Source of the DNA: Gilliamella sp. wkB112 | Lineage (GTDB): Bacteria; Pseudomonadota; Gammaproteobacteria; Enterobacterales; Orbaceae | Assembly: GCF_001690685.1 (NCBI RefSeq) | Contig: NZ_LZGL01000017.1 | Span: forward strand, 124,001 to 188,000 | Reading direction: 5' to 3' | DNA: 64,000 bases | Shown: piece after piece, positions 18,287 through 27,706 of the stretch | Numbering within the stretch: position 1 is the first letter of the stretch | How the letters are laid out: each line of letters opens with the position of its first letter | Notes under the pieces: generated by a model | The model's input: the letters and a program-made list of their open reading frames with translations, nothing else | The model's database searches: none | What the model was told of the DNA's origin: nothing | Program-made: the position numbers and the translations under genes

Positions 18287-19657
18287 TTATTTTTGAGTTA
18301 CATAAACCTGATTATTAAGGATATTATTAGGATCGAACTGCTGCTTAATCAAGCGCATCAACTGCCGATTAGCCTCAGGAATAGCCGCATTAAAATATTG
18401 CACTTTAGCAGTACCAATACCATGTTCGGCTGAAGGTAGTCCCCCTAATTCATGGCATTTTTGATAAATAGCATGATGAATTAGTGCCAGCGTTTCATGC
18501 CATTGGCTTGCATCACGACCATCACGCAATATACATAAATGAATATTACCATCGCCAGCATGACCAAAGGCTAACATTCTTACCCCGGTATCTAATTCTA
18601 ACTGTTTAGTATAATTGATAAAATCGGCAATACGGTTAATTGGCACTACCGTATCAATCGGATCTTGTTCGGTCACCGCTTCAACGGCGCGCACTAACGA
18701 GCCACGTACACTCCAAATTTGCTGTGCTTGTTGCTCAGTTGCCGCTATAAAATAATCACGACCGCCTAAATTAGCCAGTAATTGCTGGCGTTGCTGAGCA
18801 ATCATTTGCTGATCGGCACCATCTAACATAATAATCAAATAAGCGTGGGAGTCAGGCAGCGGGAATTGAAAACCCGAAAATCGTTCGCCCCATTCGGCAA
18901 CTTTGCGTTCCACAAATTCCAGTGCCGTTGGTGTTAAAGTATGCAAGATGGTAGTAATACTGGCAATAGCTTGTTCAATGCTATTAAAACCGACAATTAA
19001 GGTTTCAAACACTTTCGGCTTAGCAATTAATTTCAAAGTACATTGGGTAATAATGCCTAAAGTGCCCTCGCTGCCAATAAACAACTGCTTTAATGCCAGC
19101 CCGGTATTATCCTTAACATTCTTGCTACCAATATTTAATACCCTGCCGTCCGCCATGACCACTTCTAGCGCTTGCACATAATCACGGGTAACCCCATATT
19201 TCACCGCCCGCATGCCACCAGCATTAGTGCTAATATTGCCGCCGATGGTTGAATTTTTAGCTCCAGGGTCAGGAGGATAAAACAAATCGTGTTGCTCCAC
19301 AAATTGTTGTAAATCCTGCAATAACACCCCTGGTTGCACAGTAATGGTAAAGGTGTCTTTATCCAACTCAATAATCTTGTTCATCAAAGATAAATCAATA
19401 ATGATGCCACTATCCGGAATGGTGGAACCGACTAAATTAGTGCCGGCGCCACGAGTAGTAATGTTGATACCATTTTTATTAGCATATTGGGCAATTTGCG
19501 CCACTTCTTGAGTGGTTTTTGGGTAGACTAATACATTGGCTTGCCCATATTTTAGTTTTAAACCATCACTAAGGTGTAATTGTGGAATATCATTTTGCCC
19601 AATAACCCGTTTATCATCATTAATAATACTGGTAATAATATCTGTAATTGTGTTCAT
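18287..19657 (-). CDS. FAD-linked D-2-hydroxyacid dehydrogenase (GlcD/D-LDH family)
   Basis: Oxidises a 2-hydroxy acid to a 2-keto acid. The FAD-binding type 4 domain (about residues 35-210) includes TTRGAGTNLVGSTIP and the PP-loop-like DPGAKNSTIGGNISTNAGG. The FAD-oxidase C-terminal domain contains LAFGHAGDGNIHLCIL and SAEHGIGTAKV, ligands of the GlcD/D-lactate dehydrogenase type. The length of 456 fits GlcD-like single-subunit enzymes. It is the last gene of the metQNI operon, 13 bases after metI. The substrate is unknown; the operon suggests a hydroxy analogue of methionine. Confidence 0.87.
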   Translation of the reverse strand: MNTITDIITSIINDDKRVIGQNDIPQLHLSDGLKLKYGQANVLVYPKTTQEVAQIAQYANKNGINITTRGAGTNLVGSTIPDSGIIIDLSLMNKIIELDKDTFTITVQPGVLLQDLQQFVEQHDLFYPPDPGAKNSTIGGNISTNAGGMRAVKYGVTRDYVQALEVVMADGRVLNIGSKNVKDNTGLALKQLFIGSEGTLGIITQCTLKLIAKPKVFETLIVGFNSIEQAIASITTILHTLTPTALEFVERKVAEWGERFSGFQFPLPDSHAYLIIMLDGADQQMIAQQRQQLLANLGGRDYFIAATEQQAQQIWSVRGSLVRAVEAVTEQDPIDTVVPINRIADFINYTKQLELDTGVRMLAFGHAGDGNIHLCILRDGRDASQWHETLALIHHAIYQKCHELGGLPSAEHGIGTAKVQYFNAAIPEANRQLMRLIKQQFDPNNILNNQVYVTQK

Positions 19658-19670
19658 GTTGTGTTACCGA

Positions 19671-20342
19671 CTATTTATAGCTTCTATCAAAATGGTTAGC
19701 TAATTTATCTCCTAAATATTGGATTAACATTACCACCATAATAAGAATGACAATACATAAAACCAGAATTTCCGTGACATAACGTTGATAACCATAACGG
19801 ATTGCTAAATCACCAATTCCACCGCCACCAACTACCCCTGCCATGGAGCTAAAGCTAATCAAAGAGATTGTGGTCACAGTGGCATGACGAATTAATTGTG
19901 CCAGTGCTTCTGGAAATAATATGCCCCCTATAATACGAATATGAGATGCCCCACTCGCTACGGCGGCTTCTATTACGCCTTTATCGATTTGGCTAAAGGC
20001 ATTTTCAGCCAATCTGGCATAAAACGCGATTGCCGCTAAAGCTAATGGAAAGATCACTGCTTTCGGCCCTACGGTGGTACCCACAAATAACGCGCCTAAA
20101 GGTAATACAGTAACCATAAGGATCAAAAATGGAATCGACCGCGTAGCATTGATAATAAAATTGGCAATGCTATTAATCACAGTATTTTTAAAGAAGAATG
20201 GACTAGACATTAAAAACAGTAATAGCCCAATCAGGGTACCAAATATGATCCCAGCTAATAAAGACCAGCTAACCATGATGAAAGTTTCGTAAGCGGCTTG
20301 CCATAACATTTGTGTCATTTCAGCAATTGTCAGTTTTACCAT
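19671..20342 (-). CDS. metI: Methionine ABC transporter permease MetI
   Basis: An inner-membrane permease of 223 residues with five helices. It has the MetI-type N-terminus (MLWQAAYETFIMVSWSLLAGIIFG), ATRSIPFLILMVTVLP and the EAA loop (IEAAVASGASHIRIIGGILFPEAL). The C-terminal GGGGIGDLAIRYGYQRY block is very characteristic of MetI. The ATG overlaps the metN stop by one base. It works with MetN and MetQ. Confidence 0.93.
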   Translation of the reverse strand: MVKLTIAEMTQMLWQAAYETFIMVSWSLLAGIIFGTLIGLLLFLMSSPFFFKNTVINSIANFIINATRSIPFLILMVTVLPLGALFVGTTVGPKAVIFPLALAAIAFYARLAENAFSQIDKGVIEAAVASGASHIRIIGGILFPEALAQLIRHATVTTISLISFSSMAGVVGGGGIGDLAIRYGYQRYVTEILVLCIVILIMVVMLIQYLGDKLANHFDRSYK

Positions 20343-21361
20343 TAATTTATGTCCTCAATAATCACACCTTGATGTTGTAATTTGGCAATTAGATTAAGGA
20401 TATTCTCAGGTTCACCAATGAGTTCGATCACTAAATTGCCTAGTGCTTGTTCATTAAAATACTCAATGAAACCATGCAAAATGTTGAAAGCAACCTTGGT
20501 TTCCATTGCCGCTTGGTACAAAATCGGCTGGGTCGCGTTTTCATTAACATAACGCAAACGCACTAATTTGCCTTGAGCATTTTGTTTAATAACTTCAGGT
20601 AGATTGGTATTTTCATCAACATTAAGGAAATTTTGGGTAAATGACTGTATAGGTCGCGCAAATAGGTTGAAAGTGTTATTAATTTCCACTATTTCGCCTT
20701 GCGACATCACCGCTACGCGATGGCAGATTTTTTTAACTACATCGATTTCGTGGGTGATCAGGACAATAGTCAAACCAAATTCTTGATTAAGCTGCTTAAG
20801 TAACTCTAAAATCGCTGTGGTCGTAGTTGGATCAAGGGCGCTAGTCGCTTCATCACACAGCAATATTTTAGCCTCATTGGCTAACGCGCGGGCAATGCCG
20901 ACGCGTTGCTTTTGCCCACCACTAAGCTCGGCTGGATAGGCATTGGCTTTATCGCTCAAGTCCACTAAGGTTAGCAACTCTTGAACTCTATTTTTAACAG
21001 CATCACCTTTTTTGCCGGCGGCTTTAAGTACAAAGGCAATATTTTCATATACAGTCTTTGATGAAGCCAGATTGAAATTTTGAAAAATCATACCGACTTG
21101 GAACCGAAAGGCCTGTAGTTGATGGCCAGTCAGCGTTTTAATGTCAGTACCGTCAATAATAACTTGCCCGGACGAAGGATCGGCCAGGCGATTTAGCGTT
21201 CTTACCAAAGTACTTTTACCGGCGCCACTAGAACCTATAATGCCAAAAATTTCACCTTTACTGACATCAAATGACACATTTTTGACCGCTTCAATAACAT
21301 GATCTTTCGATTCAAACCGCACCGATACATTTTTTACTTGAATAAGGGAGTTATTTTGCAT
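20342..21361 (-). CDS. metN: Methionine ABC transporter ATP-binding protein MetN
   Basis: An ATPase with Walker [10 protein letters not shown], signature [15 protein letters not shown], Walker [13 protein letters not shown] and H-loop [13 protein letters not shown]-terminal NIL domain (about residues 265-339, [16 protein letters not shown] to the end) allosterically senses methionine in this family. It is 339 residues, close to E. coli MetN. Encoded between metQ and metI. Confidence 0.94.
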   Translation of the reverse strand: MQNNSLIQVKNVSVRFESKDHVIEAVKNVSFDVSKGEIFGIIGSSGAGKSTLVRTLNRLADPSSGQVIIDGTDIKTLTGHQLQAFRFQVGMIFQNFNLASSKTVYENIAFVLKAAGKKGDAVKNRVQELLTLVDLSDKANAYPAELSGGQKQRVGIARALANEAKILLCDEATSALDPTTTTAILELLKQLNQEFGLTIVLITHEIDVVKKICHRVAVMSQGEIVEINNTFNLFARPIQSFTQNFLNVDENTNLPEVIKQNAQGKLVRLRYVNENATQPILYQAAMETKVAFNILHGFIEYFNEQALGNLVIELIGEPENILNLIAKLQHQGVIIEDIN

Positions 21362-21364
21362 AAT

Positions 21365-22183
21365 TTAAAATAATTGATAATCCGGTTTTTGAAAGGTATA
21401 AAAAATACCATTCTTGTCTTCAATCACTTGTGAAAATTCAGGTGATTTAAGCACATCAATAATATCTTTACCTAACGTGTCTTTAGATTCGCTACGAATC
21501 GCAATCACATTTTTATGATCTTTGTCTAAAATTTCAGTATACAGGGCTTTAGACAGATCCAAACCAGCGCCAATCGCATAATTACCATTAACTACCGACA
21601 ATACCGCACTGTCTAATGAACGAGGAGTTTGTGGAGCTTCAATTGGTACGATGTTTAAATTATACGGATTTTCGACAATGTTATTAGGAGTAAGACTATT
21701 TTTATCAATATTAGGATCTAACTTAATCAAACCTGCAGCTTGTAAAATTCTTAATGCGCGGGCTTCGTTAGTTACATCATTGGCAATGGTAACTTGATCG
21801 CCACTTTTTAACTGCGAAAAGTCAGTAATTTTATTAGAATAAATGCCGGCACCCGCTGTTGGCACAAAACCAATTGCAGTAATATCTAGATTGCGTGCCT
21901 GTTTAAAATTATTAAGGTAGGTAAGGTGTTGGAATAAGTTAGCATCAATTTCTTTATTCGCTAATGCAAGATTAGGTTGCACATAATCACTAAATTCGCG
22001 AATTTCAACACTATAACCTTTTTTGGTCAATTCTGGTGCTATAGCTTGTTTAAACATATCTCCATATGGCCCGGCAGCAACGCCAACAATAATTTGGTTG
22101 TCTTTTTTGGCATTGTCACAACCAGTTAACAAGGTAAAAGCGGCTACAATAGCCACACTTAATGCGATTATTTTTTTAAACAT
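21365..22183 (-). CDS. metQ: MetQ-type substrate-binding lipoprotein
   Basis: A NlpA/MetQ-family lipoprotein. The signal MFKKIIALSVAIVAAFTLLTGC has lipobox LTGC, with +2 Asp suggesting retention at the inner membrane. VGVAAGPYGDMFKQAIAPELTKKGYSVEIREFSDYVQPN, FQHLTYLNNFKQ and IANDVTNEARALRILQAAGLI are classical family blocks. The start codon lies inside the 3' end of the aminotransferase gene (16-base overlap), showing tight coupling. Confidence 0.93.
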   Translation of the reverse strand: MFKKIIALSVAIVAAFTLLTGCDNAKKDNQIIVGVAAGPYGDMFKQAIAPELTKKGYSVEIREFSDYVQPNLALANKEIDANLFQHLTYLNNFKQARNLDITAIGFVPTAGAGIYSNKITDFSQLKSGDQVTIANDVTNEARALRILQAAGLIKLDPNIDKNSLTPNNIVENPYNLNIVPIEAPQTPRSLDSAVLSVVNGNYAIGAGLDLSKALYTEILDKDHKNVIAIRSESKDTLGKDIIDVLKSPEFSQVIEDKNGIFYTFQKPDYQLF

Positions 22184-23343
22184 GATAATTTTTCCTTAAA
22201 TTTGGATAGTCTTTCTAAAGCTTCTATTAGCGTTTGTTGCTGTTTAGCAAAATGGAAACGAATATAGCGATATTCCGGATGTTTGAAAAAAGCTGAACCC
22301 GGCACGGCGGCAACACCGACTTCTTTTATTAACCATTCACAAAACTCAAAATCCGTGGCAAAAGGGTTAAAGGCAGAAATATCCACTAACACATAATAAG
22401 CGCCTTGAGGTTCGTAATATGGCAAGCCAATCTTATCCAAGCCTTGTAAAAATAATTGCCGTTTTGCGGTATAAGTTTCAGTAAGTTGTTGGTAATAATC
22501 ATCACCGAGAGCCAGCCCGGCGCAAGCTGCTTTTTGTAGCGGCGCCGCGGCACCAACAGTTAAAAAGTCATGCACCATTTTACAACCATCAATAATGGCT
22601 TTATCGGCAATAATATAACCCAAACGCCAACCAGTTATGGAATAGGTTTTCGACAACGAACTACAAGTTATAGTGCGTGATTGCATGCCGGGGAAGTTAG
22701 CTAAATAAAGGTGCTGGTAAGGCTCAAAAACTATATGCTCATAAACTTCATCAGTAATGACATAAGCATCAAACTCAATAGCCAGTTGGCTAATATAGTC
22801 AAGTTCGGCTTTACTAAACACCTTACCACAAGGATTGCTAGGGTTACATAAAATTAGCGCTTTAGCACCCTGTTCAAAAGCTTGCCGTAGCTGTTGTTTA
22901 TCAAACTCAAATGTTGGTGGAATTAGGGGAACATAAATCGGCGTAGCATCCGACAAAATAGCATCGGCACCATAATTTTCATAAAATGGCGAAAAGATGA
23001 TAACTTTATCTTTAGGGTTACAAATAGTCATCACCGCACACATCATTGCCTCGGTACTACCACAAGTAACCAGCACGTTTTCATCGGGGTTGATGTCAAT
23101 ATTCATCAATTTTTGCTGTTTGTTAGCTAAAAGCTGGCGAAACTCTTTCGATCCCCATGTAATTTCATATTGATGCGGTCCCTGCTCCGCCGCTTGTTTA
23201 AGGGCATCAATCAGTTCTCTTGGTGGATCAAAATCCGGAAAACCTTGCGACAAATTGATGGCGTCATATTGATTAGCAATTCTAGTCATGCGCCGAATAA
23301 CAGAGTCAGAAAAGTGGTCTAGTCGATTAGCGAGTTTATGCAT
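22168..23343 (-). CDS. Class I/II PLP-dependent aminotransferase (YbdL-like, methionine/keto-acid type)
   Basis: A fold type I aminotransferase of 391 residues. The N-terminal INLSQGFPDFDPP is shared with YbdL and kynurenine/glutamine transaminases. Other motifs are LCNPSNPCGKVF, YVITDEVYEHIVFEP, the PLP Lys in SSLSKTYSITGWRLGYI, and YIRFHFAKQQQTL. It is the first gene of the metQNI operon. YbdL prefers methionine and its keto acid KMTB, which fits the context. The exact amino-acid specificity is inference. Confidence 0.85.
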   Translation of the reverse strand: MHKLANRLDHFSDSVIRRMTRIANQYDAINLSQGFPDFDPPRELIDALKQAAEQGPHQYEITWGSKEFRQLLANKQQKLMNIDINPDENVLVTCGSTEAMMCAVMTICNPKDKVIIFSPFYENYGADAILSDATPIYVPLIPPTFEFDKQQLRQAFEQGAKALILCNPSNPCGKVFSKAELDYISQLAIEFDAYVITDEVYEHIVFEPYQHLYLANFPGMQSRTITCSSLSKTYSITGWRLGYIIADKAIIDGCKMVHDFLTVGAAAPLQKAACAGLALGDDYYQQLTETYTAKRQLFLQGLDKIGLPYYEPQGAYYVLVDISAFNPFATDFEFCEWLIKEVGVAAVPGSAFFKHPEYRYIRFHFAKQQQTLIEALERLSKFKEKLSCLKK

Positions 23344-23533
23344 GGTTTAAATATTAAGTAATTACAAAGGTTAAAAGTATAATACAAAATCACGTTTTTT
23401 CTGTTAAATAATATATTTATATATATTTATAATTTTTATTTATAACTAAGCTAATTAATATCCACACCCAAGTATAAGAGTGATGTACGCCTGTATCTTA
23501 AGTGCAATTTTTTCCCATGGATATAATTAGCGT

Positions 23534-23570
23534 TTTTATACATAAACGTATAGTAGTTTGGAAATATCTT
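23534..23570. repeat. Conserved downstream element, copy A
   Basis: About 35 bp beginning TTTTATACATAAACGTATAG and continuing AGTTTGGAAA. Near-identical copies lie at 25482-25520 and 27469-27508, one downstream of each paralog. TATAC/GTATA arms form a small inverted repeat within it. Confidence 0.75.
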
Positions 23571-23699
23571 GACAAAGATACGAAGGTGGAAAAATGAAAA
23601 ATAGGGATGTACACTAATCCCCATTTATGTGTATGTGGCTAATGAGTTCATTTAAAATTCACAATGACAAATGTCCAAACGTCTCACTTCACTCTACAA

Positions 23700-23724
23700 A
23701 GCAATGGCAACAATTGCCATTGCT
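23700..23724 (-). terminator. Strong hairpin after paralog 1
   Basis: A perfect 11-bp stem, agcaatggcaa/ttgccattgct, with a 3-nt loop, 24 bases past the stop. The T tail is weak. Confidence 0.6.
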
Positions 23725-23747
23725 AAATTATAACTAAATTCTCAATA

Positions 23748-25250
23748 TTAAGGATAGGTACACAACATTGTTAGGTTATCGGCATATGTGTAGTTATAGT
23801 AAACATCACCATAACCAGAATAAACTGAGTACTGGGCGTTTCCATCATAAGTATAACGGTCACTTGTCCAATAGCGTTCGGTTAAAAAGCCTGAATCGCT
23901 ATATGGCCACATCTCGCCCCATTCGCTGAAAAATCCCCCGCCAATATAACGCATAGAATAATGAGAATTTGAGTTCGGCGTGGCGGAAGTAAATCCCTCA
24001 TTCAATAGGTCACTCGCATTGGTTAGATCTTTTACCTGTGGCACTCGATAACCCATTCTTGAGCACCAAGAGATGGTTTCTGAATACGTCTTCCGAGCCT
24101 CTCCTTGATTTATAAACCAATGCTTTAACTCAAACCCATATTTTACTATCGGTTGATTACTACTATCGTAACCCACTAACTCGATGCTCTGTGGTAAAGA
24201 TGGTTTATAGGATGATGATGCTGTAGGACCAGTTAAGGTGACACGAACATTATTTGGTTCATTAGGTGTTGGAGCCATGCTAGCGGTAATACCACCTTTG
24301 GTAACTGCTGGCCAAGTTAAGGGACCTGTACCTGCTACATCTAAATCAAAATACATCATGTTAGCCGCCGTAGTTGGGAAGTTACGACTGTATGATGCAG
24401 AGGAAACTGATTGAACAAGGAAGCCTTTTTCAGGGTTAAACATATAAGAAGGGCTTACCTGCGCCGCTAATCCCTGTAAAGCTGGTCTAACATAACAGAT
24501 AGTTGGATTAGATGATTTTGGATTAAAATAATAAGTAACACTACTACTAGAGAAACTACTACTATCTGGTATTCCATATTTAGTAGTTAACTTGCCATCC
24601 GTACTAGTTAATACCATTTTATAAGGAGCACCACAAATACTTAACACTTCGCTACGACTAATTGTTCGATTATTTTTATCAGTAATAGTAACACTCAAAT
24701 TTCCGGTCACACTTATACCATTGGTACCCTGACCATCACCATCATCATCACCCCAATAATTATAAGGAGGACCTATGAGTGCACTTAAAGCTATTGAGTC
24801 AGTATTGTTAGGGATCAACATATGCACATCAGCTAAAGTTTCATCGGCATTAGGTAACTTTATAGGGGTTGTTGCGGAGGTATTAGTCGCCGGTGTTATG
24901 GTTGTACCATCGGATAGCTTAATAGCCAATAAATTATTGGTATCAGTTGCTTTAGTTACACCGCCATCAAAAGTTAAATAAGGCTTACTACCATTTATAA
25001 TCTGTTTTGTTGTCGCGGACAATGCCGATAAGGCCTGAGTATTTGCTGAATAGGGTAATAATAATACACCAATTAACCCTAAAGGTAATTTCGATGAGCA
25101 TTTTGAGAATAAGTAAGATAGCGGAGAGGACAATGATAACACCGGATGACTAAGAGTTAAAATACCCCTTAATTGTAACGATTTAACCAAGCTGTTTTTT
25201 AAAAGATTTTGAACATAAAGCTGCCAGTGCTGTATCATATTGTTATGCAT
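23748..25250 (-). CDS. Secreted adhesin-like protein, tandem paralog 1 (Lcl/DUF1566-like C-terminus)
   Basis: A large exported protein of unknown function, about 500 residues. An unusually long N-terminal extension (about 60 residues) precedes a hydrophobic segment (LPLGLIGVLLLPYSANTQA) that looks like the signal-peptide core and cleavage site. The mature part begins LSATTKQIINGSKPYLTFDGGVTKA. An Asp-rich loop, YWGDDDGDGQGTNG, resembles Ca-binding DxDxDG loops. The C-terminal 110 residues (ISWCSRMGYRVPQVKDLTNA, GGGFFSEWGE, YWTSDR, final CTYP) resemble DUF1566/Lcl-C lectin-like domains. The ATG at 25250 has AAGGGA upstream; an earlier frame start at 25277 lies before that site. Adhesion is inferred. 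Confidence 0.7.
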   Translation of the reverse strand: MHNNMIQHWQLYVQNLLKNSLVKSLQLRGILTLSHPVLSLSSPLSYLFSKCSSKLPLGLIGVLLLPYSANTQALSALSATTKQIINGSKPYLTFDGGVTKATDTNNLLAIKLSDGTTITPATNTSATTPIKLPNADETLADVHMLIPNNTDSIALSALIGPPYNYWGDDDGDGQGTNGISVTGNLSVTITDKNNRTISRSEVLSICGAPYKMVLTSTDGKLTTKYGIPDSSSFSSSSVTYYFNPKSSNPTICYVRPALQGLAAQVSPSYMFNPEKGFLVQSVSSASYSRNFPTTAANMMYFDLDVAGTGPLTWPAVTKGGITASMAPTPNEPNNVRVTLTGPTASSSYKPSLPQSIELVGYDSSNQPIVKYGFELKHWFINQGEARKTYSETISWCSRMGYRVPQVKDLTNASDLLNEGFTSATPNSNSHYSMRYIGGGFFSEWGEMWPYSDSGFLTERYWTSDRYTYDGNAQYSVYSGYGDVYYNYTYADNLTMLCTYP

Positions 25251-25343
25251 TGCGTCCCTTGCGATAAGTATATTCATGTTTTAATAGAATTTTTATACTT
25301 GATTGCTTATATGCTAAGCTAAATTCATTTTTAACCTATAAAA

Positions 25344-25349
25344 TTATAA
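25344..25349 (-). promoter_or_regulatory. Candidate -10 (TATAAT) of paralog 1
   Basis: TATAAT on the minus strand, about 95 bases upstream of the ATG. It is conserved in position with the other two units and lies about 40 bases downstream of the GTAAA repeat box. No good -35 is present, consistent with an activator-dependent promoter. Confidence 0.5.
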
Positions 25350-25389
25350 TAGCATAAAAAAATTTAACTACCTATTAATCTAAAAATTT

Positions 25390-25404
25390 GTAAATAATTG
25401 TAAA
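25390..25404. promoter_or_regulatory. CpxR-like box upstream of paralog 1
   Basis: GTAAA-TAATT-GTAAA, an exact match to the CpxR consensus GTAAA-N5-GTAAA, 140 bases before the start codon. Confidence 0.55.
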
Positions 25405-25481
25405 GAGAAGTAGATTTACTCTTAATTATAGTGACCGGATAATTATATTTCGCAATAGTTCAAGTGCTATATCCTAGCTGA

Positions 25482-25520
25482 TTTTATACACAAACGTATA
25501 GCAGTTTGGAAACATTTTGA
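25482..25520. repeat. Conserved downstream element, copy B
   Basis: Same element as at 23534 (TTTTATACACAAACGTATAG then CAGTTTGGAAACAT), 1948 bp from copy A. It lies between paralog 2 and the promoter of paralog 1. Confidence 0.75.
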
Positions 25521-25524
25521 CAGG

Positions 25525-25558
25525 CATAAAAATGCCTGCGTTGATTGTTGGCATTTTT
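25525..25558 (-). terminator. Candidate terminator after paralog 2
   Basis: On the minus strand AATGCC pairs with GGCATT around a 13-nt loop and is followed by TTT. A second small hairpin, AGGCAT/ATGCCT, overlaps it. Confidence 0.45.
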
Positions 25559-25646
25559 AAAACACGGCTTGGGTTGCCCTGCCGCTGCAACTGTCCATTG
25601 TCTGCTTAACCTTAATTACTCCTTATAAACACCAGCGACTTAAGGA

Positions 25647-27185
25647 CTAAGGATAGACACAAATAGCTCTATTATGGTAAAGAGTGTAGGTCGGTTGAAT
25701 CAAGCCTCCACCCAACCATACCGTGAGATGGTCAAATGTCGTGTTAGGAACGTGGTGATCAGTCCAATAAAATTCTAAATCATCATCAACCCTACCCCAT
25801 TCAGATACAAAACCCGCACCAATCGTATACTTTGCTAGGTATGTTCCTGACGACGGGGTACCGGACTCAACACCAACGCACTTCTCAGGATTCTGAGGGT
25901 CTTCACATGTCGCGTTGGTTAACTCTTTTATTTTTGGTATACGATAATTTCCTATACTTGCACACCATGATGATTGTACTTCAAAATTAGCTAGCTTTTC
26001 TTCACGAATCACAAACCACTGCTTTAATACAAAGCCATATTTTACTACCGCTCGATGATTACTATCATAACCCACTAATTCGAAAGTCTGTGGCAAGGAT
26101 ATTGCGCTAAGTCTATTCGGTGAATTTGAATTACTTTGGGCTTCTGTTGCCACTGGCCCCGTAAGAGTAACCCGCACAGAAGAGGCTCCATCAGGGTTAT
26201 ACCCCCTCTCTACAGGTGGGTTGAGCGTCATGGTAGCAGTAATACCCCCCTGAGTGACAGTTGGCCATGTTAACGGACCGGTGTTATTACTTATGAGCAG
26301 ATCAAAATGCAGACTATCCATACCTGTGGTTGGAAAGTTACGCTCATAAGATGACAGTGTAGTGGATTGCACTAAATAACCTTTTTTAGGATGCCAGGTA
26401 GTAGGATCGCCTCCGTCGAGAGCGGTAACATGAGGCCTTACATAGCAGATAACCGGATCGGCTTTAGGATTGATATAATAAGTAGCGCTATTGCCAGTAA
26501 AATTACTACTATTGGGCAATCCATACTGGGTAGTTAAACTACCAGCAGTACTGGTTAATACCACTTTATAAGGCGCTTGGCAAATATCTAATGTTGTATT
26601 ACGACTTACAACTTGATTTTCTTTATCAGTAATACTGATACTTAAACTACCACTAGCAGTGATGCCATTGGCACCATCTCCATCTCCATCATCATCGCCC
26701 CAATAATTATAAGGTGCTCTAATCAAATCGTTCAAAGTGATTGAATCAGTAATGGTTGGCGGCACCAACATACTGATATCGGCCATGCTTTGATTTTCTT
26801 CGGGGAGCTCTATTGGATTGTCTACGGTTGAGGTATTGGTTGCCGGAGTAATAGTAGTACCATCGGATAGCTTAATAGCCAATAAACTATTGATGTCAGT
26901 TGCTTTAGTTACACCACCATCAAAGGTTAAATAAGGCTGACTACCATTTATAACCTGTACCGTAGTGGCGGATAATGCTTGGGTATTAACTGAATATGGT
27001 AACAAGAATACTAAAACTAAAGGTAGTTTAGATAAACGGTTTAAAGTTAAGTAATATAGCTGCAATAACCGCAACAAATCTAGATAATTAAGAGATATAA
27101 TAACTCTTGAATGTAATAATCTGAATAAAGTGTTTTTGAGAGGATTTAGGACATAAAGGTGCTGGTTTCTATAGTAATTTTGCAT
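25647..27185 (-). CDS. Secreted adhesin-like protein, tandem paralog 2
   Basis: 512 residues, collinear with paralogs 1 and 3. It has a basic/hydrophobic N-terminal extension of about 65 residues, a signal core (LPLVLVFLLPYSVNTQA), and ALSATTVQVINGSQPYLTFDGGVTKATD. The Asp loop is NYWGDDDGDGDGANG, followed by YGLPNSSNF and TYYINPK. A C-terminal lectin-like segment has SSWCASIGNYRIPKIKELTNA, GAGFVSEWG and final CVYP. A Cys-containing insertion (CEDPQNPEKCVG) near residue 435 is absent from the other copies. The ATG has AGGAAA upstream. Divergence from its neighbours shows the duplication is not very recent. Confidence 0.7.
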   Translation of the reverse strand: MQNYYRNQHLYVLNPLKNTLFRLLHSRVIISLNYLDLLRLLQLYYLTLNRLSKLPLVLVFLLPYSVNTQALSATTVQVINGSQPYLTFDGGVTKATDINSLLAIKLSDGTTITPATNTSTVDNPIELPEENQSMADISMLVPPTITDSITLNDLIRAPYNYWGDDDGDGDGANGITASGSLSISITDKENQVVSRNTTLDICQAPYKVVLTSTAGSLTTQYGLPNSSNFTGNSATYYINPKADPVICYVRPHVTALDGGDPTTWHPKKGYLVQSTTLSSYERNFPTTGMDSLHFDLLISNNTGPLTWPTVTQGGITATMTLNPPVERGYNPDGASSVRVTLTGPVATEAQSNSNSPNRLSAISLPQTFELVGYDSNHRAVVKYGFVLKQWFVIREEKLANFEVQSSWCASIGNYRIPKIKELTNATCEDPQNPEKCVGVESGTPSSGTYLAKYTIGAGFVSEWGRVDDDLEFYWTDHHVPNTTFDHLTVWLGGGLIQPTYTLYHNRAICVYP

Positions 27186-27271
27186 AATTTCCTATCTATC
27201 AAGTAAATTTTATTTGAATTTTTTTGTTTTGCTTGCTATGAATAAAACTGCATCTATGTGTTAACGTTAAA

Positions 27272-27277
27272 AGTATA
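27272..27277 (-). promoter_or_regulatory. Candidate -10 (TATACT) of paralog 2
   Basis: Minus-strand TATACT at the same relative place as TATAAT in the other two units, about 42 bases downstream of the GTAAA box. Confidence 0.4.
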
Positions 27278-27318
27278 ACGTCTTAAAAAAATTTAACTAC
27301 CTATTAATCTAAAGATTT

Positions 27319-27333
27319 GTAAAGAACTGTAAA
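27319..27333. promoter_or_regulatory. CpxR-like box upstream of paralog 2
   Basis: GTAAA-GAACT-GTAAA, 134 bases before the start codon. Confidence 0.55.
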
Positions 27334-27468
27334 GAGAAGCAAATTTACCCTTGATTATAATGACTGGATAATTATATTTCGCAATAGTTCAAGCACTTTC
27401 AGATTCAATGATGATAAACAGGATTAATATTCATTTTTATTGAAATGATACTATTAAGCCTTAGCTGA

Positions 27469-27508
27469 TTTTATACACAAACGTATAGCAGTTTGGAAAC
27501 ATCTTAAC
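27469..27508. repeat. Conserved downstream element, copy C
   Basis: Third copy (TTTTATACACAAACGTATAG plus CAGTTTGGAAACAT), 1987 bp from copy B. The shared sequence starts a little earlier, at AGCTGATT, in copies B and C. Confidence 0.75.
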
Positions 27509-27520
27509 AATAATTAAAAC

Positions 27521-27542
27521 ATGCCAGCGCGATTGCTGGCAT
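27521..27542 (-). terminator. Terminator after paralog 3
   Basis: A perfect 8-bp stem, atgccagc/gctggcat, with a 6-nt loop. On the minus strand it is followed by GTTTTAATT. Confidence 0.65.
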
Positions 27543-27706
27543 TGGTTGGTATGGTGTTGGCGGTCGTAAATAGTTATCTTTAAGATAACAGCCGCCTTTT
27601 GCTTGCCAACTCTGTCGGCTCGGGTTGCCCCTGCCTCTGCAACTGTCCTCTTGTTGCTTAAACTTTATTACCCCTTATTAAACGCCCGCGACTTAAGGAT
27701 TAAGGA

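Larger units (their letters stand above)
23344..23747. other. Intergenic: 3' end of the first paralog unit
   Basis: Holds the hairpin at 23700-23724 and a copy of the conserved downstream element at 23534-23570. It also contains the promoter region of the aminotransferase operon (minus-strand TATTATACT-like -10). No gene is seen. Confidence 0.5.

Noticed and set aside
23344-23480. Possible MetJ box or SAM riboswitch before the methionine-like operon
   Set aside because: No tandem AGACGTCT-like units and no riboswitch architecture could be seen.
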